Shown here: positions 7,825 through 17,599 of the stretch, piece after piece
Numbering within the stretch: position 1 is the stretch's first letter
Layout: each line of letters opens with the position of its first letter
From: Paraflavitalea sp. CAU 1676
GTDB taxonomy: Bacteria; Bacteroidota; Bacteroidia; Chitinophagales; Chitinophagaceae
Direction: 5' to 3'
Length of the DNA: 64,000 nt
Assembly: GCF_029223285.1 (NCBI RefSeq)
Contig: NZ_JARHUJ010000005.1
Span: forward strand, 1 to 64,000
Notes under the pieces: generated by a model
Seen by the model: the letters and a program-made list of their open reading frames with translations, nothing else
Database searches by the model: none
Told to the model about the DNA's origin: nothing
Made by a program: the position numbers and the translations under genes

Positions 7825-9408
7825 TTATTTCTTCAATTCTTCCAGGGCTCTCTTCACCATCGTATCATTCCTGTTGTTGACCTCGAAGTAACCGGGCATA
7901 CGCCATATCTGGCGGGCCAGCCAGGTGGAGATGCGGCGCTCTACTTCCTGCTTATCACGGCTGTTAACACCAGCCAGTTGTACAGAGTCTTTTGCTGCAT
8001 AGGCAACCAGGCTATTCCAGGCCAGTTCCTGCTGGTCGAAGCGCTGCGCGAAATCGCCGGCATTCTTAAATTGGCTGAAGTAGTCACGATGCTGAATATA
8101 ATAAGAGTAGATGAAACGTCCGAAGGTTTGTTTACTGAACAGTTCATATACCGGGCGCGAATAGCCGGTAGTATCGAAAGGGATGAAGATATCGGGCGTA
8201 ATGCCGCCACCGCCATACACAGTTCTGCCTTTGGGCGTTTTGAACGAAGGGCCCGTGTGGTTGGTGCTGGTATCGCCTTTCAGCATCTCGCCATTATGAA
8301 AGCGTTCTGCTACTTCATCGTGGTAGGCATCCCTGCCTTTGTTGTAAGGTTTCTGGATATTGCGCCCCAGTGGCGAATAGTACCTGGCTACGGTAAGGCG
8401 CAGAGCGGCGCCATTGCTCAGGTCGTATTGTTCCTGCACAAGGCCTTTGCCAAATGTGCGGCGGCCGATCAGGGTGGCCCTGTCCCAATCCTGCAACGCA
8501 CCGGCAACCACTTCACTGGCTGAGGCAGAATTCTCATCCACCAGCAACACTACTTTGCCCTCTTCGAGTAAGCCGGGACGTTTGCAACGGAACTCCTGGC
8601 GTTGCTGCCTTTCGCCTTGGGTATAAACGATCAGTTTATTGTCATTGAGGAATTCGTCTACGATATCAACGGCTTCACCCAATATGCCGCCTCCGTTATC
8701 ACGTACGTCGAAGATGAGTTGCTTCATGCCTTTTTTCTGCAGGTTCTCGGTAGCCTGCATGAACTCTTCGTAAGTAGTGCCAGAGAATTTGTTGAGGTGA
8801 ATATAACCCGTGGTGGCATCGATCATATACGCAGCATCCACTGAATATAAAGGAATAGTACCGCGGGTGATGGTGGTGTTTACGGTCTGTTTGTTGCGCA
8901 ATACGGTAACCGGCACCTGGCTGCCACCTGGGCCTCGCAATAGCTTCTTGATCCTGTCGGCATCGATCTTGCCGGCAACGGTAGAGTCGCCAACTTTCAG
9001 GAACTGGTCGCCAACTTTAAGTCCGGCCTTATCGCTGGGTCCGTCTGCCAGTACATTCGTGATATTGACCGTATCGTTGATGATAAAGAATTCTACGCCG
9101 ATGCCCTCGAAGTTGCCCTGCAGGTCTTCGTTCACTTCGTCGAGGTATTTGGCTGGGATAAAAATAGAGTGGGGGTCCAGATGAGCCAGCATGGCTTCGA
9201 TGGCGTCTTCGGTCAGCGAATCGGAGTTTACCTTATCGACATAGCGATTGTTCACGAGGTCGATCACCTCCTGTACGGAAGACCGTTGGGCAGTTTCAAA
9301 GAGACCCCGGGAATTTGGGATGTTGTTGCGCAACTTAAAGCCGATCCACATACCTGCAATGAGTACCAAAGCAAATAAGAGGGGAAGCCAAACCTGTAAT
9401 TTCTTCAT
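7825..9408 (-). CDS. S41 family C-terminal processing protease
   Basis: A 527-residue periplasmic serine protease of the CtpA/Prc type. An N-terminal membrane anchor (about 6-26) is followed by a helical domain, a PDZ domain (about 95-180, GIGVEFFIINDTVNITNV...GLKVGDQFLKVG) and the S41 catalytic domain (about 195-390). Ser296 in ENSASASE is the expected nucleophile and Lys321 in TFGKGLVQ the base; their 25-residue spacing matches known C-terminal proteases. A roughly 150-residue C-terminal extension is usual in Bacteroidota members. It probably trims exported proteins. The gene is monocistronic. Confidence 0.93.
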   Translation of the reverse strand: MKKLQVWLPLLFALVLIAGMWIGFKLRNNIPNSRGLFETAQRSSVQEVIDLVNNRYVDKVNSDSLTEDAIEAMLAHLDPHSIFIPAKYLDEVNEDLQGNFEGIGVEFFIINDTVNITNVLADGPSDKAGLKVGDQFLKVGDSTVAGKIDADRIKKLLRGPGGSQVPVTVLRNKQTVNTTITRGTIPLYSVDAAYMIDATTGYIHLNKFSGTTYEEFMQATENLQKKGMKQLIFDVRDNGGGILGEAVDIVDEFLNDNKLIVYTQGERQQRQEFRCKRPGLLEEGKVVLLVDENSASASEVVAGALQDWDRATLIGRRTFGKGLVQEQYDLSNGAALRLTVARYYSPLGRNIQKPYNKGRDAYHDEVAERFHNGEMLKGDTSTNHTGPSFKTPKGRTVYGGGGITPDIFIPFDTTGYSRPVYELFSKQTFGRFIYSYYIQHRDYFSQFKNAGDFAQRFDQQELAWNSLVAYAAKDSVQLAGVNSRDKQEVERRISTWLARQIWRMPGYFEVNNRNDTMVKRALEELKK

Positions 9409-9645
9409 CGGGAATTAATATTTTTTAAAGGTCGGATGTCATAACCTGGTGCTTTTCTCCTAAAAAGTGGGCAGATATGCGTTTTTTTGCCGCTTTTTTA
9501 TAGAAACAGCGATCTGGCAGATTACTTCATGCGGGGTCGCTCAATTTTAAAATTTAGGGGCGAAGTTCATAATTAATTCTCAATTCCACGCTTTACCTTC
9601 GTTAAATGGTTGCTGCTGAGTATGAATGCTTAAACGGATATATCT

Positions 9646-10494
9646 ATGGCCATTTTGATTGCGGACAGCGGGGCTACCAAATGTGAATGGAGCCTGGCAG
9701 AATCAAGGAAGAAGAGCAAGACTGTATTTACTCAGGGTATCAGCCCTTATTTTCTGAACACCCCCCAGATTGAAGCTATAATCCGTAATGAGCTGTTGCC
9801 CGGATTGAAAAAAGCATCGGTCGACGCAGTGTATTACTATGGAACAGGTTGCAGCAACCCTGCTAATGCCAAGCTGGTAAAGAAAGCGATAGCGAATGTA
9901 TTTCCCGACGCCGAAGTAGAAGTAACGCACGACCTGTTTGGTGCGGCACGTGCCCTTTGCGGCCGGGAAAAAGGCATCGCCAGCATCCTGGGCACCGGCA
10001 GCAATTCCTGCTACTACAACGGCTCGAAGGTCGTTAAGAACAGTCCCGGACTGGGCTATGTGCTGGGCGACGAAGGCAGCGGCGCATACCTAGGCAAAAA
10101 GGTGATACAGTATTATCTCTACAATACCTACGATGAAGAGCTGCGTTATAAGTTCGAAGCTAAGTACAAGGGTATTAACGCTGTAGAGATACTGGAGAAC
10201 GTTTACAAGAAACCTTTCCCCAATCGGTACCTCGCCACCTACACCCTCTTCCTGGCAGAGAACCGCGGACATTTCATGATTGAAAATATCATTGAAGATG
10301 GCTTAAATGACTTTTTCTTTAACCATCTTTGCAAATATGGCGAAAGCTGGAAACTACCCATACACTTTACAGGAGGCGTGTCATATGCCTTCAGGGATAA
10401 AGTAACTGAATTGTGCCATTCCTATGAGTTTGAGCTGGGGCAGATCTTGAAAAACCCGATGGAGGGCCTGATCAAATACCACCTTGACAAGTAA
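9646..10494 (+). CDS. BadF/BadG-type N-acetyl amino sugar kinase
   Basis: A 282-residue sugar kinase of the acetate/sugar kinase/HSP70 fold. ADSGATKCEW (6-15) is the phosphate-1 loop, and 'ILGTGSNSCYYNG' and 'YVLGDEGSGAYLG' are signatures of N-acetylglucosamine kinase-like proteins. The probable reaction is ATP-dependent phosphorylation of GlcNAc or MurNAc in the cytoplasm. It is followed 123 bp later by murQ, which suggests that the pair handles cell-wall amino sugars: the kinase would make MurNAc-6-phosphate and MurQ would cleave it. Substrate choice is inferred from context. TACCTTCG at 9594-9601 may be a variant -7 box. Confidence 0.85.
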   Translation: MAILIADSGATKCEWSLAESRKKSKTVFTQGISPYFLNTPQIEAIIRNELLPGLKKASVDAVYYYGTGCSNPANAKLVKKAIANVFPDAEVEVTHDLFGAARALCGREKGIASILGTGSNSCYYNGSKVVKNSPGLGYVLGDEGSGAYLGKKVIQYYLYNTYDEELRYKFEAKYKGINAVEILENVYKKPFPNRYLATYTLFLAENRGHFMIENIIEDGLNDFFFNHLCKYGESWKLPIHFTGGVSYAFRDKVTELCHSYEFELGQILKNPMEGLIKYHLDK

Positions 10495-10617
10495 GGTTCC
10501 GGATGCAACACGGTCACTGCGGCCGGAAAGGTTATTAAAAATCAGCGGATTGTGCCTCTTGTGGCCAGGATCCGCTCGTGCAGGATATACGTATAACAAC
10601 AAGAAGAAATAGCATAC

Positions 10618-11430
10618 ATGTCATTCAACAAAGTAACAGAGCAGTCGAGTCATTACAGGCATTTGGAAAAGATGAGCATTCATGACTTGCTGACTCATAT
10701 CAACGAAGAAGACAAACTGGTACCGGTGGCAGTGGAGAAAGCAATACCGCAAATAGAAGCTTTGGTATCAGCCATTAGTGACAAGATGTTGGCCGGTGGC
10801 CGGTTGTTCTATATGGGTGCTGGCACCAGCGGCCGCCTGGGTATCCTCGATGCTTCCGAAATACCGCCTACCTATGGTATGCCCCATGGTTTGGTGATCG
10901 GCCTGATCGCCGGTGGGGAGATAGCCATTCAGCGTCCGGTGGAACAAGCCGAAGACAGCTGGGAACAGGGTTGGCTCGATCTGCAGCAGCACCAGGTATC
11001 GGACAATGACGTAGTGATCGGGATTGCTGCAAGCGGCACAACACCCTATGTGATCGGAGCGCTTAATGAAGCCCGTAAACAGGGCATCGTAACAGGGTGC
11101 ATCACCTGCAACCAGGGATCTCCGCTCGCTGCCGCTGCCGAGTTTCCCGTAGAAGTGGTAGTAGGGCCCGAGTTCGTGACCGGCAGCACACGCATGAAAA
11201 GCGGTACTGCCCAAAAGCTCGTATTGAATATGGTATCCACCTCCGTAATGATACAGATTGGCCGGGTAGAGGATAACAAGATGGTCAACATGCAGCTTAC
11301 CAACAGCAAACTGGTAGACCGTGGCACCAAGATGGTCATGGAAAAAACAGGTATTAACGATTACGATAAAGCGAAAGCGCTTCTCATCCAGTATGGCAGC
11401 GTGAAGAAAGCAGTCGATTCACTGGGATAA
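10618..11430 (+). CDS. murQ: N-acetylmuramic acid 6-phosphate etherase
   Basis: A 270-residue MurQ homologue that cleaves the lactyl ether of MurNAc-6-phosphate to give GlcNAc-6-phosphate and D-lactate during peptidoglycan recycling. The SIS sugar-phosphate domain fills residues 45-230. The diagnostic stretch MGAGTSGRLGILDASEIPPT is at about 63-82, and 'EFVTGSTRMKSGTAQKLVLN' is at about 181-200. It is shorter than the roughly 300-residue enterobacterial enzyme, mainly at the C-terminus, as in other Bacteroidota. It follows the amino-sugar kinase and ends at a strong hairpin. Confidence 0.95.
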   Translation: MSFNKVTEQSSHYRHLEKMSIHDLLTHINEEDKLVPVAVEKAIPQIEALVSAISDKMLAGGRLFYMGAGTSGRLGILDASEIPPTYGMPHGLVIGLIAGGEIAIQRPVEQAEDSWEQGWLDLQQHQVSDNDVVIGIAASGTTPYVIGALNEARKQGIVTGCITCNQGSPLAAAAEFPVEVVVGPEFVTGSTRMKSGTAQKLVLNMVSTSVMIQIGRVEDNKMVNMQLTNSKLVDRGTKMVMEKTGINDYDKAKALLIQYGSVKKAVDSLG

Positions 11431-11506
11431 TAATCCTGCGGACATCAACACCCGCCAGGTCAAGAATAGTTCGCACACACCCCGAACTACCTACACTTTG
11501 CTTATA

Positions 11507-11540
11507 AAAAGGTCGCCGGTCTCAAAGCTGGCGGCCTTTT
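11507..11540 (+). terminator. Terminator after murQ
   Basis: AAAAGGTCGCC pairs with GGCGGCCTTTT (one G-T pair), ending in a T-rich run. Confidence 0.8.
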
Positions 11541-11639
11541 GTGTTTCCGGGCAGATTCGTGAAAACTTAATTCGGATTGTCTACGAAATATTCGTACCTT
11601 TCTAGACAACCACACCAATAATCATTAATAAACCGGTCT

Positions 11640-12884
11640 ATGAAGCACAGAATTTTACTCACCACCATTACATTATTTTCATTGGTTGAGGCCCTGGCGC
11701 AACAGCCGGCCCGCCAGGCATATGCCATTACTGCCGCCACGAAAGGATCCTTTGTTTGGACGGAAGTGAAACTGATCGATCTCTCCAATGGCAATGTTGT
11801 ACGTTCCGTATACGAAAGCAAGCAAACCAATATCACGGTTACGCATGCAAGAACAGGAAAGCCCATTCAACTGAAGGACCCTACGGGCAATTTCATCGAT
11901 GCCAACCAGCAACCCTTCAGCACCTTCTCGGCGGCCTGTGCCTATGATAAGGCAGGCAATCAGCTGTTCTACACACCGATGGGTATACCCGAACTGCGGG
12001 TCATCAAACTGGACAAGCCAGAGGCGACAGTTTCCTATTTCGCCGGCGAAGCTTTTGGGGTAGCCAAGGACCTGAAAGACGAAGCCAACCATATTACGCG
12101 TATGGCCATTGCAGTAGACGGTCAGGGATATGCTTTAAGCAATGACGGTAACCACCTGCTGAAATTCACCACCGGCCGTAAACCGGTCATCACCGATCTG
12201 GGCGCACTCGAAGATGATAAGGCCAATGGCGATGTGTCGATACATACCCGCCCATCCAGCTGGGGAGGCGATATGATCGCCGATGCATTGGGCAACCTCT
12301 ATGTGATCTCTGCCAGTCATTATGTATTTAAAGTAGATATCAATACCCGCAAGGCTACCTTCGTAAGCAGGATCAATGGTCTTCCTGCATCATTTACGAC
12401 CAACGGGGCCGCCGTAGTGGCCGACGATAAACTTGTTGTGAGCAGTGCGAACTCGGTAGAAGGGTATTATGAAGTGGATATGAAAGACTGGAAGGCAATG
12501 ATAGTGCCCAATAACGGCAATGTATACAATGCTTCTGATCTGGCAAACGGTCTGCTGGCCTTTGAAAGCAAAAGAACGCTTACCATACCGGCCTTCATCG
12601 ACCGCCAGCGCATCACCAACGATAAGATCGCGCTTTACCCAAATCCTGTGACCAAAGGTGTATTCCGGGTCAGCTTCAATACGGAAGCAGGTAGTTATAA
12701 TGTTCAACTGGTCGATCTGTCGGGCAGATTGGTAGCACAAAAGGTGGTATCCGTCAGCAACGAAGGCCAGGTGGCAGAAATAACAGTGCCTGCTAAATTG
12801 TCGAAGGGGTCTTATTTGGTAAAGGTGCTCAACAACGCGAAGAAAGCGGTGTATGTTGATCAATTGTTAGTGACTACCGATTAA
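11640..12884 (+). CDS. Secreted protein with T9SS type A sorting domain
   Basis: A 414-residue exported protein. Residues 1-20 are a signal peptide (MKHRILLTTITLFSLVEALA, cleavage near AQQ). Residues 30-325 contain repeated strand-rich units such as 'ITDLGALEDD' and 'NLYVISASHYVFKVDINTRK', suggesting a beta-propeller-like fold. Residues about 335-414 form a T9SS C-terminal sorting domain (IALYPNPVTKGVFRVSF...YNVQLVDLSGRLV...GSYLVKVLNN). It should therefore cross the outer membrane by the type IX system and be anchored or released. The ligand is unknown. It is monocistronic with a terminator directly behind. Confidence 0.85.
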   Translation: MKHRILLTTITLFSLVEALAQQPARQAYAITAATKGSFVWTEVKLIDLSNGNVVRSVYESKQTNITVTHARTGKPIQLKDPTGNFIDANQQPFSTFSAACAYDKAGNQLFYTPMGIPELRVIKLDKPEATVSYFAGEAFGVAKDLKDEANHITRMAIAVDGQGYALSNDGNHLLKFTTGRKPVITDLGALEDDKANGDVSIHTRPSSWGGDMIADALGNLYVISASHYVFKVDINTRKATFVSRINGLPASFTTNGAAVVADDKLVVSSANSVEGYYEVDMKDWKAMIVPNNGNVYNASDLANGLLAFESKRTLTIPAFIDRQRITNDKIALYPNPVTKGVFRVSFNTEAGSYNVQLVDLSGRLVAQKVVSVSNEGQVAEITVPAKLSKGSYLVKVLNNAKKAVYVDQLLVTTD

Positions 12885-12910
12885 CTCTTGCTGAATAGGT
12901 AATATTACCC

Positions 12911-12938
12911 AGGCCATGCAATTGCGTGGCCTTTTTTT
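12911..12938 (+). terminator. Terminator after the T9SS cargo gene
   Basis: AGGCCATGC / GCGTGGCCT stem with loop AATT and a following run of seven T. Confidence 0.9.
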
Positions 12939-13245
12939 ATTGGCGCATCGTTAAAAGGCTGACCAGATTTCTGGCCTGCGCCCGGATTGTGTATTTATCC
13001 GATGCCAGTCTACGCTTCATCCGACAATATGCCGCTTGGGTGATCCAATTTTTCAATTCGGATCGAATTGGCTTGTGCGGCTGATTGAGCCGTATAGTTT
13101 TGTGCACGAATTACTCAATGCACATCCCAGTCCTGCACACACAGGTTTACTGGCCATCAACTCCACTTCCTGTATAAACCTCATTACCGGCAAATCATCG
13201 GATACTGCCGGCCGAAATTGTATTACCTAAAATCACACGTTACTT
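12939..13245. other. Intergenic region before the repeat-rich T9SS protein
   Basis: About 300 bp without a convincing gene; a 64-codon frame at 13036 has no family character. No clear TAnnTTTG box with a proper upstream element was found. Confidence 0.4.
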
Positions 13246-16200
13246 ATGAAACGGATTTTTACGCTATTACTCTTCTCCACCATTATTCAGCAGGCAGTGC
13301 TGGCCGCAGCGGCACCTACCGTGCCCGCCAGCAATTTGACGTTCAATACCATTGACGGTTCGCGCTTCTATGGCGCACTCACCGCCGGTAACGGCGCAGG
13401 CCGTATCGTTGTAGTAAAGGAAGGCAGTCCGGTTACGGGCGTGCCAGTGAACGGTGTAGACTATGCAGCCCATTTTAATTTCGGAACCGCCGGAACGGAG
13501 TTTTCTGCACCCGGAGAATATGTAGTAAGCCGGTCGGGCTGGGCTACCTTTTCTGCCGAAAAGCTGAAACCTGGTACTACTTACTACGTAGCCATCTTCG
13601 AATACAACGGATCAGGTGCCGGTATCACCTATCTTAATCTGCCACTTACTGGCAGCCAGTCTACCGTAGTGGCGCCCACTGCACCGGCCAGTGCAATAAC
13701 GGTTACTGCTTCAACAGGCAATACCCTCTCCCTCAGCTGGGCAAAAGGTAATGGAACGGGCCGCACCCTGATAGCCAGAAAAGGCGCTCCGGTAAATGGC
13801 CATCCTGTCGATGCAGGGAACTACAGTGCCAATGACGTATTTGGATCAGGCTCTAAACTTGGCACCGATAACTACATCATCTATGCAGGCACCGGCACCA
13901 GTGTAACCATGAAAGGTCTGGAGCCCAATACTACTTATTATTTTTCGCTGCTCGAATACAATGGTATATCATACCCGGTATACCTGACACCTGGCGCCGT
14001 AGCCAACGCTACCACCAATGCAGGCCCGGGTACGGCGCCATCGAATGTTACCTACTCCTATGTGGAAGGCAATAGCTACCGGGTGAATGTTACAATAGGC
14101 AACGGCACCCGCCGGCTGTTCATTGCTAAGAAAGGGGCGGCCGTTACGGCAACACCGGTAACGGGTACCACCTATACAGCCAACAGCACCTTCGGAGCGG
14201 GAACCGAAATTGCACCCGGCGAATTTGTGGTTGGCGCAACGGCCAATAACTGGACCGATATGAACAACCTGGAGCCGAACACGACTTATCACGTGCGTGT
14301 TTTTGAATATGATGTGAATGCAGCAGGTTATCCTTATTATTTTACGGGCGGATCAGCTGTAAAGAGTGGCAGCACCAGTACCACGCCGTCTACTATTTGT
14401 TCTGCTTTAAAGATCAACAGCCTCTCTGGCAGCACGGCCTCCATTGGCTTTACTGTCGGTAACGGCACTTACCGCATCGCGATCATGAAAGCCGGTAGTC
14501 CCGTAGATGCCGTGCCAGCCAACCTTACCCGGTATACCGGTAATGCCGACTTTGGTTCCGGTACGCAGGTGAGTCCTGGTAACTACTGTATCCAGGGTGG
14601 CATGAATGGTTCATCGTTTACGGTAAACAAGCTGTTGGCGGGTGTCACCTATTATGTTTCTATCTATGAGTTCAATGGTAATTCATATCCGGTATATTCT
14701 GCCACGGGGGCTACGTTCAGCTTTACGGTACCCGTAGAGCCAACAGCCAAATCAACAGCGCCTGCTATCTTCTGGCCCGAAGGAAAATCATTCCGCCTTC
14801 AGTGGACCAATGGCAATGGCGCTGCCCGCCTGGTGATCGCCAAAAAGGGAAGTGCGGTGACTGCCAGTCCGGTCGATCTCACAACCTATACAGGCAACGA
14901 TAATTTCGGCTTGGGACAGGAAATCGCTCCGGGAGAGTTTGTCGTATCGAATAATTCGAACAACTATGTCGACCTGAAAGGCATGGAGCTGAGTACTACT
15001 TATCATTTTGCCGTGTTCGAATACAATGTGGATGCGAGCGGCAAACCAGATTATCTTACTTCTTCGTTCCTGACACATAGTGGGTCTACCATCACCTGGC
15101 CCACCACACAGCCAACCATAACCAGCGTTAGTGGAATACAGGCAACGCAGGCTGTTGTTAATTTCACCGCCGGCAACGGAACTTCCCGACTGCTGGTAGC
15201 GAAGAAAGGTGCTCCTGTAAGCGTTACGCCAACGGATCTTACCAAGTACAGTTACAACGGGACCTTCGGTACTGCTGGTTCGCACTTGGGCGATGGTAAC
15301 TACGTATTTGCCATTGCAAGCAGTGGAGGTACAGCCAATATCTACGGACTGGAAGCGAATACTACCTATTATGTAAGTGCCTTTGAGTTCAATGGTTCCA
15401 ATGAACCGGCGTACCTGCGCACAGCACCTTCTACCACCAGCTTCACGACTACCGATGTGCCGGGAGCTACAACGCCCACGGTAGCCTCCACCGCTGCGAT
15501 TGTTTCAGCCATCGATGGCAATAAGTTTACCCTGAAGTGGACCAACGGTAATGGTGAAAAAAGACTGGTGGTGATGAAGCAGGGCAGCCCGGTCACCTTC
15601 GTACCGGCCGCAGCTACAACCTATACAGCCAATGCCTCATTTGCAAATGGTACTGATCTTGGCGGTGGACAATATACTGTAATGAACGGCACCGCGAATA
15701 CAGTAGATATAACAAACCTGCAACCTGCAAGTACTTACTATTATACCGTATTTGAATACAACGGAGCCGGTACCTTATTGCGTTATCTTACCACATCGGT
15801 ACTCACTGCATCCGCATCGACATTGTCGGCCCCTGTTTCGGCGCCTTCCTCCCCCGTAGTTACTGCAGGAGCGAGCAGCCTGTCCATTAGCTGGACCAAC
15901 GGAAGTGGTACTTCACGCCTGGTAGTAATGAAAGAAGGAACCGCAGTTACCAGCTCACCGGCAACCGGCAGTGCCTATCCGGCCAATGCCGTATTCAAAA
16001 TTGGCTCACAGGTAACCGCTGGAGAGTATGTAGTGTACGCAGGCACAGGCAATGCGGTTACGGTAACCGGCCTCGATGCCAACAAAACCTACCACTACAG
16101 CATCTTTGAATACAATGGAGTTGCTGCACCGGTTTATAACCTCACCGCATCATCGGGTTTTGCGATGGCAGCAGGAAGCCTGCCCATCCACCTGTTGTAT

Positions 16201-16710
16201 TTCAAAGCCCGTGAAGAAAATGGTGATGTGGTCCTTAACTGGGCAACAGCGCAGGAGTCGAACAACAAATTCTTTACGATCGAGAAGAGCACCAATGGCG
16301 GCAGCTTTGCAGTCGTAAAGGAACTGCCGGGAGCCATCAACAGCGACCGTAAGATCGAGTACAACTATACCGATGTGAAAGGCGCTACCGGTAAGGCCTG
16401 GTACAGGTTGAAACAAACCGACCTCGACGGCAGGTATACCTATTCCGATGCCGTACTGGTAAATCCGGCCACGGCTTCCGGAAAGATCAGCCTGTCGCCC
16501 AACCCGGCACAAAGCCTGGTAAGGATCGTATGGCCCGGCACTGCTAAGGAGGCAGTACTGGTGGCCTACACGGCCAGTGGTATCGCCGTAAAGCAGGAGA
16601 AACTGGTAGCTGGTCGCGCCATCGATTGCGCCGGCTGGAAACCAGGCACCTACTACCTTACCGTCTTTGTTGATGGCAAGCAATACCAAAGCACGTTGAT
16701 TAAACAGTAA
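13246..16710 (+). CDS. Giant secreted repeat protein with T9SS type A sorting domain
   Basis: A 1154-residue exported protein. A signal peptide (1-21) is followed by eight tandem fibronectin-III-like units of about 115-125 residues (about 25-980). Each unit carries 'NGNGT.R.L.V.KKG..V', 'Y.AN..FG.G' and 'GL..NTTYY...FEYNG'. Then comes a domain beginning LPIHLLYFKAREENGDVVLN (about 980-1080) and a type A sorting domain (ISLSPNPAQSLVRIVW...YYLTVFVDGK, about 1085-1154). The eight repeats are well diverged in DNA, so they are old duplications rather than recent expansion. The likely role is a surface or secreted adhesin or matrix protein. It is monocistronic, with a strong terminator. Confidence 0.88.
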   Translation: MKRIFTLLLFSTIIQQAVLAAAAPTVPASNLTFNTIDGSRFYGALTAGNGAGRIVVVKEGSPVTGVPVNGVDYAAHFNFGTAGTEFSAPGEYVVSRSGWATFSAEKLKPGTTYYVAIFEYNGSGAGITYLNLPLTGSQSTVVAPTAPASAITVTASTGNTLSLSWAKGNGTGRTLIARKGAPVNGHPVDAGNYSANDVFGSGSKLGTDNYIIYAGTGTSVTMKGLEPNTTYYFSLLEYNGISYPVYLTPGAVANATTNAGPGTAPSNVTYSYVEGNSYRVNVTIGNGTRRLFIAKKGAAVTATPVTGTTYTANSTFGAGTEIAPGEFVVGATANNWTDMNNLEPNTTYHVRVFEYDVNAAGYPYYFTGGSAVKSGSTSTTPSTICSALKINSLSGSTASIGFTVGNGTYRIAIMKAGSPVDAVPANLTRYTGNADFGSGTQVSPGNYCIQGGMNGSSFTVNKLLAGVTYYVSIYEFNGNSYPVYSATGATFSFTVPVEPTAKSTAPAIFWPEGKSFRLQWTNGNGAARLVIAKKGSAVTASPVDLTTYTGNDNFGLGQEIAPGEFVVSNNSNNYVDLKGMELSTTYHFAVFEYNVDASGKPDYLTSSFLTHSGSTITWPTTQPTITSVSGIQATQAVVNFTAGNGTSRLLVAKKGAPVSVTPTDLTKYSYNGTFGTAGSHLGDGNYVFAIASSGGTANIYGLEANTTYYVSAFEFNGSNEPAYLRTAPSTTSFTTTDVPGATTPTVASTAAIVSAIDGNKFTLKWTNGNGEKRLVVMKQGSPVTFVPAAATTYTANASFANGTDLGGGQYTVMNGTANTVDITNLQPASTYYYTVFEYNGAGTLLRYLTTSVLTASASTLSAPVSAPSSPVVTAGASSLSISWTNGSGTSRLVVMKEGTAVTSSPATGSAYPANAVFKIGSQVTAGEYVVYAGTGNAVTVTGLDANKTYHYSIFEYNGVAAPVYNLTASSGFAMAAGSLPIHLLYFKAREENGDVVLNWATAQESNNKFFTIEKSTNGGSFAVVKELPGAINSDRKIEYNYTDVKGATGKAWYRLKQTDLDGRYTYSDAVLVNPATASGKISLSPNPAQSLVRIVWPGTAKEAVLVAYTASGIAVKQEKLVAGRAIDCAGWKPGTYYLTVFVDGKQYQSTLIKQ

Positions 16711-16730
16711 GGAAACCTGATCATATTGAT

Positions 16731-16762
16731 AGGGCCGGCTCACCAAGCCGGCCCTTTTTTTT
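16731..16762 (+). terminator. Terminator after the giant repeat protein
   Basis: Perfect 10-bp stem AGGGCCGGCT / AGCCGGCCCT with a 5-base loop and a run of T. Confidence 0.92.
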
Positions 16763-16803
16763 ACATAGACTTTAACATTCGCCGGCTCCATACCATGGCT
16801 GGC

Positions 16804-16834
16804 TTGGCGGGTTCCGGCTGGCATATTAATTTTG
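16804..16834 (+). promoter_or_regulatory. Promoter upstream of the 187-residue conserved gene
   Basis: TTG (16804-16806), a 20-bp spacer and TAATTTTG (16827-16834). The ATG lies 99 bp downstream. Confidence 0.5.
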
Positions 16835-16933
16835 TATTCAGATATTTTAATCACCACCCGGCAGGGGGCCAAATAATCATGAAATCGGCTATAAATATTT
16901 GGAAACGGCCTGCCGGAACATGTAAATTGTATC

Positions 16934-17497
16934 ATGCACGATATAGAACCATTTTATAATTGGCGTCATATATATACCAGTGAGCAGGATGAGCGGTCAC
17001 CCTTTTATGGAAGGGTGTACTCGGAGTTTACCTTTTCCCAAACCATTTATAATTACTATATCCATCCGCAATGGGACGACTTCGGTTCACGTACCCTCTA
17101 CCTGAAAGTATTGATGGCCGACTACGACGAGCATTATGTGATCATTGAACTGATCGGCGAATGGAATGATGCGATCGAGAACGATATCATGGAGTTGAAG
17201 CGGGAAGTAGCAGACCCCTTCTTTAGTATGGGGATCACGAAATTCATCTTCATCGGCGAAAATGTACTCAACTTCCACAGCGGCGACAAAGACTATTACC
17301 AGGAGTGGTTCGATGAAGTGACCGATGAGAATGGTTGGGTCGTAATCCTCAATATGCCCGAACAAACACAATACGATTTCCGCCGGGCCAAACTGAACCG
17401 CTATATCGAGCTGATGCAGCTGGAAAACTGGCGCACCTACAAGCCATTTCACCTGTTTAAAAAGATTGACGGCGAGATACAAAAACGGCTGGAATAG
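16934..17497 (+). CDS. Conserved hypothetical cytoplasmic protein
   Basis: A 187-residue acidic, aromatic-rich protein without signal peptide or membrane segment (MHDIEPFYNWRHIYTSEQDE...). Its features include 'DDFGSRTLYLKVLMADYDE' near residue 51 and 'FIFIGENVLNFHSGDKDYYQ' near residue 102. I do not recognise a named domain; similar proteins are common in Bacteroidota. It lies just upstream of the aromatic amino-acid leader but has its own promoter. The 68 bp after its stop show no clear hairpin, so some read-through into the leader region is possible. Confidence 0.8.
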   Translation: MHDIEPFYNWRHIYTSEQDERSPFYGRVYSEFTFSQTIYNYYIHPQWDDFGSRTLYLKVLMADYDEHYVIIELIGEWNDAIENDIMELKREVADPFFSMGITKFIFIGENVLNFHSGDKDYYQEWFDEVTDENGWVVILNMPEQTQYDFRRAKLNRYIELMQLENWRTYKPFHLFKKIDGEIQKRLE

Positions 17498-17565
17498 TGG
17501 CTGGTAAAGAGTTTGTCTAAGAAAAGGGCGCTTTGGCCATCGTAAATGCCGGTTAAAAAAAGAAT

Positions 17566-17595
17566 TTTGTTTTTCCCGATTACTGATTATTTTTG
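17566..17595 (+). promoter_or_regulatory. Promoter of the aromatic amino-acid operon
   Basis: TTTG (17566-17569), an 18-bp spacer and TATTTTTG (17588-17595) match the Bacteroidota consensus exactly. The leader-peptide ATG begins only 4 bp after the box, so the transcript would start at or next to the start codon. Confidence 0.7.
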
Positions 17596-17599
17596 ATTC

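Noticed and set aside
13036-13230. 64-codon frame before the giant repeat protein
   Set aside because: Unremarkable composition, no family pattern and no promoter or terminator.
13246-16710. Possible assembly artefact from the repeats of the giant T9SS protein
   Set aside because: The eight units differ widely in DNA sequence, so collapse or false duplication is unlikely.
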